NCBI GenBank assembly: GCA_002070115.1
Contig: MWCO01000071.1
Span: 1 to 32,527, forward strand
Direction: 5' to 3'
Length of the DNA: 32,527 bases
Origin: Deltaproteobacteria bacterium ADurb.Bin207
Lineage (GTDB): Bacteria; Myxococcota_A; Polyangia; Polyangiales; Polyangiaceae
In this document: piece after piece, positions 1-8,439 of the stretch
Layout: each line of letters begins with the position of its first letter
How positions within the stretch are numbered: position 1 is the stretch's first letter
Program-made: the position numbers and the translations under genes
Notes under the pieces: model-generated
Database searches by the model: none
Seen by the model: the letters and a program-made list of their open reading frames with translations, nothing else
Told to the model about the DNA's origin: nothing

Positions 1-2
1 AT

Positions 3-83
3 GGATTCACTGATATTTCAAATAATTATCGCGCTGGACTGCCACTCAACGAATTGAAGGGGCGCGAAACCTACGCTGAATGA
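3..83 (+). CDS. Possible 3' end of a gene truncated by the left edge
   Basis: The frame starting at base 3 is open for 26 codons and ends at TGA 81-83. Its peptide ends in NELKGRETYAE and has a mixed, protein-like composition, unlike the other two forward frames, which stop earlier. The stop lies 13 bases before the end of the convergent glycosylase gene, the usual spacing for tail-to-tail genes. I cannot assign a family from 26 residues, and chance openness of this length is quite possible. Confidence 0.3.
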   Translation, partial: GFTDISNNYRAGLPLNELKGRETYAE

Positions 84-96
84 GGATCGATAGGCG

Positions 97-795
97 CTAG
101 TTTTTCCTCAACGTTAGAACATATTTATCAATATACGATTGCCGTTCCTTCGATTTATATTGTTGAATATATCGAGGATGCTCCAATACCGTTATCTTAC
201 CAAACATCTTTTCCAACGAATCAAGCCTATTTATATAGGCGGCATTCTTTTTACCCAAAACATATACCTCCGCGGTATCCAATCCGATATCGATATGTTT
301 TCGCAACGAGTCGAGCATGAAGTTCCGCACGCGTTCGAAAACCTCTTCATCATCATAATAATTAGCATTCAACCACTTACCATCGTCGGTTTGCCTCAGG
401 AGCGCCAGCGGAAATGGTGAATTGACATAGTATTTTTTATAAAACGCATGAGCCCCTCCGAATTGCTCAATCATATCATAGAAAAACACCGACGAAATCT
501 CGTGGGTATGGGCAGAACGCATGGAAATTCCACACGCATTTTTCAATCGTTTGGTATCCGTAAACCGAACCCCAGTCACCCCGGCCCCATGACGACTTGG
601 ATTGATCCCTATGATGAATCCCCTACGATCGTGATCATGATAATACTTATGATAAAATTGACCCATGATCTCCATCGTCTCCGGGTTATCGAGATAGGGG
701 TTCAACACCCGGTAGCCTTCGGGCAAATCCCCCTCGAAACGAAGACCTCGGTTGAACGCAATGACTTTCTCTGCAATCGTTTTCCGATGCGTCAT
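97..795 (-). CDS. SMUG2-type uracil-DNA glycosylase family protein (DUF4918)
   Basis: A 232-residue protein of the uracil-DNA glycosylase superfamily, in the group often named SMUG2/DUF4918. Members are predicted to excise uracil or related damaged bases in base-excision repair. Visible family marks are the N-terminal active-site-like loop GINPSRHGAGVTGVRFTD (about residues 63-80) and the C-terminal HPRYIQQYKSK block (about 206-216), which matches the HPR motif typical of this group. I chose ATG 795 because GAGG lies 8 bases upstream; an in-frame ATG at 816 adds only seven residues. The gene is clearly richer in A/T than its neighbours (bases 121-180 are 30% GC), and the family is, to my knowledge, commonest in Bacteroidota, so transfer is likely. 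It stands alone, divergent from a lipoprotein gene. Substrate is inferred from family only. Confidence 0.85.
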   Translation of the reverse strand: MTHRKTIAEKVIAFNRGLRFEGDLPEGYRVLNPYLDNPETMEIMGQFYHKYYHDHDRRGFIIGINPSRHGAGVTGVRFTDTKRLKNACGISMRSAHTHEISSVFFYDMIEQFGGAHAFYKKYYVNSPFPLALLRQTDDGKWLNANYYDDEEVFERVRNFMLDSLRKHIDIGLDTAEVYVLGKKNAAYINRLDSLEKMFGKITVLEHPRYIQQYKSKERQSYIDKYVLTLRKN

Positions 796-979
796 AAAAC
801 CTGCCTCATGAAACAAAACCCTCGTGTGAATACCGCCATGATTCCCAAGGCTTGCGCCCTTCTTATGAACAAAACGACTGGCAATCCGTACTTCAACGAT
901 AATTTATATTCTTTGAATTCTCGAACGGACGGTGTACGAACAATACCTCGTGCCTCGATGAAATACCAGAACGAATGCC

Positions 980-1007
980 TTGTCCAGCGGTCAAACTGCG
1001 CTATACT
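980..1007 (+). promoter_or_regulatory. Putative sigma70-type promoter for the beta-helix lipoprotein
   Basis: TTGTCC (980-985) and TATACT (1002-1007) are separated by 16 bases, matching the sigma70 consensus at 4/6 and 5/6 positions. The element sits 60 bases before the ATG at 1067, in the 270-base gap between divergent genes. Prediction by eye only. Confidence 0.45.
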
Positions 1008-1066
1008 TGCCCGTCGGGCTGATTTCCGCGTGCTCATCGTCTGAACTATTGAAGGCGCCGCTCGTG

Positions 1067-2431
<1,365 letters not shown>

Positions 2432-2599
2432 ATCCCTTTCTTTTCCCGCACATTACCATCGATTCAGCCCCGATCGAACCACCGTACCGAAGCCATCGTT
2501 CCCTCTGCCGCAAGCGGTAAAACCGCTCTCCGATACCCACTTGATATTTTGGGATGGCACGACTACCACATTTTGTGCTACCAGCGTTTTTCTCTTTTC

Positions 2600-5023
2600 A
2601 TGCGATTGTCTCGGCTTGGATTTTCATGGCCCTTCGTGGCTCTTTTCTTGGTCGCGCCCCAAGCAGCCGCTGATCCTGTCGAACCTCCGGTCCGCCAAAC
2701 CCCTGCCATAAGCTCTTGGCCCGCGGGATTGCAAGCTCCCCAAGCCGTTGTCATCCCCCTGGAAATCGTGGTTGGTGACGACGGAACCGTTCGCGAAGTC
2801 CATGTATTGTCGTCCCCCTCCGAGGCCTGGGCCGAAGCGGCGCGCGCCGAAGCCATGACCTGGGTATACACTCCCGCGAGGGTGCAGGGGGTGGCGCGAA
2901 CGGCTCGCATCCGCGACCAAGTGCGTTTTGAACCGGAAGCCCAAGGGACAGGTCAAGAGCAAACACCAGCCGTTGACGCTACGCCCCCTCCCAATGCTTC
3001 CCCTTCCCTGGCTTCTTCCGCTCCCGAACCCGAAACATCGGCATCCGCCTCCTTGCCCACGGAACCCATTCCGGTCCTCGTCACCGGAAAAGCGCGTCCA
3101 CGCGCGGCTTCTGACGTCGTTCGCAACCGCGAAGCCCTGTCCGCGGCTCCCCATCGCGATGGCAGCGAGCTGCTTTTAACGGTTCCTGGCGTATTTCTGA
3201 CGCAACATGGAGGGGAGGGCAAAGCCCATCAGATATTCTTACGAGGGTATGATGCCGTTCACGGCCAAGACCTCGAAATATGGGCCGGCGGCGCCCCGGT
3301 CAACGATGTTTCCAACGTTCACGGTCAAGGCTACGCGGACCTGCATTTTTTGATACCCGAAGCGGTTAATGAAGTCCAGGCCTCGGCTGGCCCGTTCGAT
3401 CCCCGGCAAGGGGATTTCGCCGTCGCGGGTAGCGTGAGGTACAAACTCGGATTGGCGGAAGAAGGGTTTCTCGTTCAGCAAGGGATTGGTTCCCATAAGG
3501 GCCGACGCACCCTCCTGGCGTATCGTCCCGAAGGCGAAAACGAGGAAACGTTCACCGCCTTCGAATCGTATTCCACTGATGGATTCGGTCCTTCCCGTGC
3601 GGCGCAACATATGTCGTGGATCGGACAGGGGCTGCTTCCTTTGGGAGGGCACGCCCACCTTCGGGTTCTTGGGTCAACGTATGCCGGTCGTTTCGATTCC
3701 GCGGGTGTCATTCCCCTCGCCTGGATCGAAAACCGGGGAGTGGATCGCTTCGAGCCGTGGATTCGCGGACAGTCGGGACAATCCTCTCGCACACAATTCG
3801 TTGCGGAATTCTTTCAACACGACGATGCGGGCATGGAATGGACCGTTGCTCCGTTTTTCATCCTTCGCGGGCTCGGATTGCGTCAAAACTTCACGGGATG
3901 GCTCGACGACCCGGTGCGTGGAGATACGACACAGCAGCGAAACGATGCCACGACCCTTGGAGCTACGGCGCATCTGAAAAACAGAATCACGGTGTTTTCG
4001 GAGGACGATCAGATTGAAGTGGGCGTGGTGGGCAGAACCGACCGCATCGAGCAGAGCCAGCGAGCAATTGCTTGGGGAACAGGAAGGGAAACGGAGACGG
4101 TGGTCGATGCTTCGGTGCTTGCGAACCATGTGGGCGGATATCTGGATGCATCGTTGCGGCCGATACGACGAGTGACCGTGCGGGGGGGCGTACGTCTCGA
4201 TGGGTTGTCATACCAGGTCGACGATCGAGCCACGACCGGCAGCCGCTCTGCCCAGGGGCTTCGGATGAGCAAGCGGGCGATGGTGGACGTGGCAGCCGCA
4301 ACGGGGCTACATCTGATGGCGAGCTATGGGGAAGGTTTCCGCTCTCCCCAAGCGCGCAGTCTGGGGGAAGGAGAGACAGCGCCATTTACAACGGTCCGCG
4401 CGTTCGAAAGCGGCGTTCGGTTCAATGCGGAAGAACGTTTTCAGGCCCAAGCAGCGGTTTTCCAATCACGCCTCTCCAAAGATCTCGTTTTCGATCATGC
4501 CACGGGAAGAAATGAAACCGTCCCGGGAACCACCCGTTCGGGAATGGCCCTGGATCTGGTCGTTCAACCTCGACCATGGCTATTTTCCATGGCGAGTCTG
4601 ACGGTCGTTCGCGCGGTTTTTCGCGAATCCGAGGGGATTTACGAAAAAGGATTTCTTCTTCCTTATGCGCCGCAGGTGGTCGCCCGATCCGACACGGCGT
4701 ATCGTCCGGTGGTAGGGTCGATGGCGGGAGCCGATGTGCGGGGGCATCTGGGCGTTGGGCTCACGCTGTTGGCGAGAAGGCCGCTTCCTTATGGCGAGAT
4801 GGGGCACGACGTTTTTCTTGCGGATGCGTCAGCGCGCGCGCGATGGAAAGCGGTCGAACTTGCCCTGGAGGTATTCAATCTCTTTGATACTGCCTGGTTT
4901 GATGGGGAATTCGTATACGCCTCGCGGGAAACACGAAACGCCGCGGCTAGCCTCGTGCCACAACGACACGTGACCGCAGGACCACCACGCACGCTTTGGC
5001 TCACAGGAGCGCTTCACTTTTGA
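2600..5023 (+). CDS. TonB-dependent outer-membrane receptor with N-terminal TonB-C-like domain
   Basis: An 807-residue outer-membrane receptor for TonB-driven import. ATG 2600 gives a clean signal peptide (MRLSRLGFSWPFVALFLVA..., cleaved near residues 23-25). Residues about 50-110 (VVGDDGTVREVHVLSS ... AMTWVYTPARVQG) resemble the C-terminal domain of TonB energy transducers. A Pro/Ala/Glu-rich linker (112-157) follows, then the plug (about 158-285, with VPGVFLTQHGGEG, IFLRGYDAVHG and a His-bearing VSNVHGQGYADLHF), then the beta-barrel. The barrel ends in the aromatic TGALHF, with VFNLFDTAWFDGEF near the C-terminus, as usual for the family. It is first in an operon with two lipoproteins and a UreH-like permease, which suggests a metal or metal-chelate substrate. 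That substrate is inferred from context; the receptor class is secure. Confidence 0.93.
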   Translation: MRLSRLGFSWPFVALFLVAPQAAADPVEPPVRQTPAISSWPAGLQAPQAVVIPLEIVVGDDGTVREVHVLSSPSEAWAEAARAEAMTWVYTPARVQGVARTARIRDQVRFEPEAQGTGQEQTPAVDATPPPNASPSLASSAPEPETSASASLPTEPIPVLVTGKARPRAASDVVRNREALSAAPHRDGSELLLTVPGVFLTQHGGEGKAHQIFLRGYDAVHGQDLEIWAGGAPVNDVSNVHGQGYADLHFLIPEAVNEVQASAGPFDPRQGDFAVAGSVRYKLGLAEEGFLVQQGIGSHKGRRTLLAYRPEGENEETFTAFESYSTDGFGPSRAAQHMSWIGQGLLPLGGHAHLRVLGSTYAGRFDSAGVIPLAWIENRGVDRFEPWIRGQSGQSSRTQFVAEFFQHDDAGMEWTVAPFFILRGLGLRQNFTGWLDDPVRGDTTQQRNDATTLGATAHLKNRITVFSEDDQIEVGVVGRTDRIEQSQRAIAWGTGRETETVVDASVLANHVGGYLDASLRPIRRVTVRGGVRLDGLSYQVDDRATTGSRSAQGLRMSKRAMVDVAAATGLHLMASYGEGFRSPQARSLGEGETAPFTTVRAFESGVRFNAEERFQAQAAVFQSRLSKDLVFDHATGRNETVPGTTRSGMALDLVVQPRPWLFSMASLTVVRAVFRESEGIYEKGFLLPYAPQVVARSDTAYRPVVGSMAGADVRGHLGVGLTLLARRPLPYGEMGHDVFLADASARARWKAVELALEVFNLFDTAWFDGEFVYASRETRNAAASLVPQRHVTAGPPRTLWLTGALHF

Positions 5024-5064
5024 TGAGGGACGAACCCGCGAGACACCTAAGAAAGATAACTGCC

Positions 5065-5910
5065 ATGAAAGCAAAATCATTCTCGTTCTCGTTGCTGCTT
5101 GGGCTGGTGAGCACGACGGCATGGCTTGCGCTCAGCCTCGGCGCGGTATCGCTGGCAAGCAGTGGCTGTGGGGATAGTGCGGAGGAAAAAACCGCCGGCA
5201 AGCGCGTCACCCTTCGAACACGCGTCGAGTCCGCCGACGATCTATCCAAACCAACGCTCAACGCCAGAGGATGGAGCGTCACCTGGTCGCGGGTGCTCGT
5301 ATCGGTATCGTCATTGTACTATTATGACGGCGCGCCGCCCTCGCTGGCGCGCTTGCCCTCGCCTTCCCTTTGGCAGCGCTGGTTCGGCATTTCTGTCGCC
5401 CATGCGCATCCCGGACACTATCAGGCAGGCAACGCCATGGGCCAGATGCTCACGGCCGCCTCCTTCGATCTGGTGTCCGGGCCGACCGACCTTGCCGAGG
5501 GCGAAGGCGTCACGGGCCCCTACCGTTCGGCAAGCTTGCTTTTCGGATCTCCCGCCCAGGGACAGATGGCCGCGGTACTGGGATCGAACGTTATCCTCGT
5601 CGAGGGCACCGCAACACGAGAGCAAGAAATTCGCGTATTTCGCGCCCGTGCCACCGCCGCGGACGTGACCAACGCCAGCGGTACGGTGGGTGTGGATGGC
5701 TGCGTTTTCGACGAAGCCACAATCAACGATAACGGCACGGTGGTGGTTCGGTTCAGCCCTTCCGTGTGGATAGATCAAGTCGATTTTACGGACGTTCCGG
5801 CCTCATCGGATACGCCGGTGGAATTTCCCGCTGGCAGCGCGGCCCAACAAGCGTTCACGCTTCTTGGGGTGACGCGGGCCAGTGCTTATTCATTCGCTTT
5901 CGAGCCTTGA
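5065..5910 (+). CDS. Putative lipoprotein of the metal-uptake operon, His-motif bearing
   Basis: A 281-residue exported protein beginning 41 bases after the receptor. The ATG at 5065 starts a long hydrophobic signal with a lipobox-like ASSGC (Cys about residue 35). After the signal come an N-terminal block (residues 69-80, RGWSVTWSRVLV), a conspicuous HAHPGHYQAGN motif (His 113, 115, 118) suited to metal binding, and a C-terminal strand GTVVVRFSPSVWIDQVDF. The first and last blocks align by eye with the next gene product (DGWTVKYSKFLI and DTVELTIHGDHFFYDDL), so the two appear to be distant paralogues. I do not recognise a named family. The position between a TonB-dependent receptor and a metal-type permease suggests a substrate-binding or receptor-partner role at the outer membrane or in the periplasm; this is inference. 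Confidence 0.8.
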   Translation: MKAKSFSFSLLLGLVSTTAWLALSLGAVSLASSGCGDSAEEKTAGKRVTLRTRVESADDLSKPTLNARGWSVTWSRVLVSVSSLYYYDGAPPSLARLPSPSLWQRWFGISVAHAHPGHYQAGNAMGQMLTAASFDLVSGPTDLAEGEGVTGPYRSASLLFGSPAQGQMAAVLGSNVILVEGTATREQEIRVFRARATAADVTNASGTVGVDGCVFDEATINDNGTVVVRFSPSVWIDQVDFTDVPASSDTPVEFPAGSAAQQAFTLLGVTRASAYSFAFEP

Positions 5911-5931
5911 CGCTACGACTGGAGGAAAAAG

Positions 5932-6840
5932 ATGAAACGAGGATGGATGGGTGGTTTGGTGTTGGGACTTGCGCTGGGTCTTGCGCTTTCCGGGTGCGGA
6001 GACGATGAGTCGGATGGGGACAGCGTGGGTAACGGGACGGTGCGGTTCACGACATGGGGTGAGGAATATATCGAGCAAGAGATTCCGGCGGCGCCCCCTG
6101 CCGAAGAGGGTTTGGTGGACGGCTGGACGGTGAAATACAGCAAATTCCTTATTGTTTTCAAGGATATAACGGTTTCTGGGGGAGGGACGGAAGCGGCTCG
6201 GATGACGGGCAGCAAGCTGTTCGACATGCATGCGGCGGGAGAAAAAGACATCACGTCTTTTGAAGTACCTGCCAAAGCGTGGACTTCCACGAGTTTCGTG
6301 GTAGGCCCGGCCGATGATACGACACAATTGGGCGAAGGGGCGACGCAGCAGGATCTCGAAGCGATGAAAGCTGGGGGGTACAGCATTCACGTGAAAGGGA
6401 GCGCTTCGAAAAACGGGGTGACCAAGACGTTTGATTGGCAATTCAAGACGAAGACGCTGTATCGGGATTGCAAGGCGGAAGTGGATGGCAAAGAGGTGCA
6501 TGGTGTGGTGGTGCCGCAAGGGGGAGAGGATACGGTGGAGTTGACGATCCACGGAGACCACTTCTTTTACGACGACTTGGAAGCCGCGACCGCGGAGCGA
6601 CGGTTTGATGCCATTGCCTGTGCGGACGCGAACGGTGATGGCGAAGTAACGTTGGAAGAGCTGGAGCAAGCGACGTTGCTTCCCGATGCCAACGCCACGG
6701 ACGAAGCGTGCAAGAACAGGCCGGTGTACCGTCCAGGCAGCCAGCCGGTCAACAATCTTCGCGCGTTCGTGACGGCCCTGTCTCGCACGGTGGGTCATTA
6801 CCGGGGTGAAGGAGAGTGCATCTCGGAGAAAATGGAATGA
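5932..6840 (+). CDS. Putative lipoprotein of the metal-uptake operon, with EF-hand loop
   Basis: A 302-residue lipoprotein starting 21 bases after the previous gene, with the Shine-Dalgarno sequence GGAGG just upstream. The signal peptide ends in the lipobox ALSGC (Cys 22). An N-terminal block DGWTVKYSKFLIVF (about 63-76) and a later strand DTVELTIHGDHFFYDDLE (about 200-217) parallel the preceding paralogue. Residues about 232-243 (DANGDGEVTLEE) form a canonical EF-hand calcium loop. Asp/Glu and His residues around HGDHFFYDD could bind metal. Its TGA at 6838-6840 overlaps the ATG of the permease gene (ATGA), implying translational coupling. No named family recognised; a periplasm-facing or surface accessory of metal uptake is the contextual inference. 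Confidence 0.8.
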   Translation: MKRGWMGGLVLGLALGLALSGCGDDESDGDSVGNGTVRFTTWGEEYIEQEIPAAPPAEEGLVDGWTVKYSKFLIVFKDITVSGGGTEAARMTGSKLFDMHAAGEKDITSFEVPAKAWTSTSFVVGPADDTTQLGEGATQQDLEAMKAGGYSIHVKGSASKNGVTKTFDWQFKTKTLYRDCKAEVDGKEVHGVVVPQGGEDTVELTIHGDHFFYDDLEAATAERRFDAIACADANGDGEVTLEELEQATLLPDANATDEACKNRPVYRPGSQPVNNLRAFVTALSRTVGHYRGEGECISEKME

Positions 6841-7505
6841 CCCCGTTGGTGGCGGGAACCCTAGCGGGTGCCTTTCACGTGATTTCCGGACCGGACCATC
6901 TGGTAGCGGTCACGCCGCTGGCCGTGCGTCAACCGGCCCAGGCCGTTCGAGTCGGTGCTTTATGGGGCGCGGGTCATGCGGTAGGCGCCGGGTTGCTCGG
7001 AGCCATCGGAGTCCTCGCCAAATCCTACCTCGATGTCGATTTTTTGTCGTCGTGGGCCGAGTTTTTGGTCGGAGCCGTCTTATGCGCGGTGGGTATTTGG
7101 GCCATCGTGCAGACGAGAAAGCTGCTGATCCATCACCATCATCACGCTCACGACGGCGAGGTCGATGCCGTGGCGGAGCATGAGCACGAGCATCTGCATA
7201 TCGGTGACGACAAAAAGCATCTTCATCACGGCACATCGTTTGGTGTTGGAGTCTTGCATGGGGCTGCGGGCACCGGGCATTTGCTAGGCGTGCTGCCATC
7301 GTTGGCGCTTCCGCCCTTGTCGGCTGCCGTGTACCTGATTTCTTATGGGTTGGCGGCGGTAGGGGCGATGGCTGCGTTCAGCGCGGGGTTGGGGTTGTTG
7401 GGAAAACGGCTTCGCCCCGCATGGCTACGGCATTTTTTGATGGGCTCGGGAGTCGTGGCCATTGGGCTTGGCGTGTATTGGATGTGGACCGGCTGGCCGG
7501 GTTAA
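6837..7505 (+). CDS. UreH-like inner-membrane metal permease with His-rich loop
   Basis: A 222-residue multi-spanning membrane protein of the UreH / nickel-cobalt-transporter-like group. The first helix carries HVISGPDHLVAV (His 14, Asp 20, His 21), the HxxxxxD/H signature seen in nickel and cobalt permeases and UreH proteins. A second helix holds GAGHAVGAG. A cytosolic or periplasmic loop (about residues 98-131) is packed with His, Asp and Glu (HHHHHAHDGE, EHEHEHLH, KKHLHH), and later helices have VLHGAAGTGHLLG. The start at ATG 6837 overlaps the upstream stop codon by ATGA, with GGAG upstream. As last gene of the operon it would move the ion across the inner membrane. Nickel or cobalt is likely; zinc cannot be excluded, and direction of transport is not shown by sequence. 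Confidence 0.85.
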   Translation: MTPLVAGTLAGAFHVISGPDHLVAVTPLAVRQPAQAVRVGALWGAGHAVGAGLLGAIGVLAKSYLDVDFLSSWAEFLVGAVLCAVGIWAIVQTRKLLIHHHHHAHDGEVDAVAEHEHEHLHIGDDKKHLHHGTSFGVGVLHGAAGTGHLLGVLPSLALPPLSAAVYLISYGLAAVGAMAAFSAGLGLLGKRLRPAWLRHFLMGSGVVAIGLGVYWMWTGWPG

Positions 7506-7847
7506 CCCTCCACCATGTGCTTGTCGGGTCTGCTTTTCGGACCCTCTTCCTCGATCACCCCCTTTCACCCCCCCTTCATGGCGAGCGAGAGCACGACGCG
7601 AACTTGATGAGCTTGGGTAAACGGCCCCCAGCACCAGAGGCGTAGAAAAAGTCGATAGTGGCGCAATGTTTTATGTTAATGCACAATACGTTGCGCATCC
7701 AATCCTTGGATGGTCCTCAACACATCCTCCCACAATCATTCAACACACAACGTTTCATGATTTCCTACCGTTTTCACGCGCCGCGATGATCGGGTCGTCC
7801 ATGGTCGGCCACGGTGATGTTTCCAGGCTCGCGGGCCCAAGGTCTGC
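7506..7847. other. Intergenic region between convergent genes
   Basis: This 342-base stretch separates the permease and the ArsC-family gene, whose ends face each other. It holds one hairpin (7526-7544) and a loose inverted repeat of GCGCAA (7661-7666) with TTGCGC (7691-7696). Open frames here have no Shine-Dalgarno sequence or protein-like composition. I see no gene or RNA. Confidence 0.6.
7526..7544 (+). terminator. Possible terminator hairpin after the metal operon
   Basis: GGGTCTG (7526-7532) pairs with CGGACCC (7538-7544) around the loop CTTTT, giving seven pairs including one T-G wobble. It begins 20 bases after the permease stop codon. The following TCTTCC is only weakly T-rich, so intrinsic termination is uncertain. 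Confidence 0.35.
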
Positions 7848-8222
7848 TCACTTGGCCGAATCAAGACCTGCGAACGCTTGGGCGTAATCTTCCTCTCGGA
7901 AACCCACGATAACCCGCTGTCCCATGTCGACGAGGGGCCGTTTGATGAGTTTGCCATCGGCTGCCAGAGCCGTCAGAGCATCGGCATCGGACATCGTGGC
8001 AAGTTTATCCTTGAATCCCCCCTTCCGGTAGGATTCCCCCGAGGTATTGAATAGCTTGCGAATCGGCTCCCCGGAACGTTTCCAAAGGTCTTTCAGTTTT
8101 TCTTTCGATGGCGGAGTCGCCACCAGATCGATGGCCTCGTAGGCGATCTCGTGCTTGTCGAGCCACGCCAACGCTTTGCGGCTCGTTGCGCATTTGGGAT
8201 AGTGGTAAACGATGAACCTCAT
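7848..8222 (-). CDS. ArsC/Spx-family thioredoxin-fold protein
   Basis: A 124-residue protein of the arsenate reductase (ArsC/Spx/YffB) family. Near the N-terminus, HYPKCATSRKALAWL has the catalytic-type Cys in a CxxS arrangement. The DLVATPPSKEKLKDL segment and the later KRPLVDMGQRVIVGF block match the conserved Arg-Pro region that contacts the anion in ArsC. ATG 8222 is preceded by AGGA with an 8-base spacer, so I prefer it to the ATG three codons upstream. No arsenite exporter or arsR-like regulator is nearby. A general thiol-redox role or RNA-polymerase-binding (Spx-like) role is therefore as plausible as arsenate reduction, although Spx itself has CxxC. Confidence 0.85.
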   Translation of the reverse strand: MRFIVYHYPKCATSRKALAWLDKHEIAYEAIDLVATPPSKEKLKDLWKRSGEPIRKLFNTSGESYRKGGFKDKLATMSDADALTALAADGKLIKRPLVDMGQRVIVGFREEDYAQAFAGLDSAK

Positions 8223-8439
8223 GGAGGGCATCCTACACGGGCTTGCTTGCCCAATATGATGAAAACGACAGTTCCTTGGGCTATTGGCAGCCAGCGCTGC
8301 CAGTCGCTTCATCGAAGGTGCCAACCGCGCTTTCACCATTGTAATTTCACCCTTCTCCCCCTCTTGCCGTCGGCCATCGCCACCCCATACTGCAAGGACT
8401 TGTCATTCCTTTTACCCCCTCCACCATCGCAAAACAACC

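Noticed and set aside
7661..7696. GCGCAA...TTGCGC inverted repeat as another PhaR site
   Set aside because: The spacer is 24 bases, the half-sites are in the opposite order to TTGC-N3-GCAA, and no PHA gene is adjacent.
7666..7887. Small plus-strand open frame (73 codons) after the metal operon
   Set aside because: No ribosome site, overlaps the end of the ArsC-family gene antisense, and no protein-like pattern.
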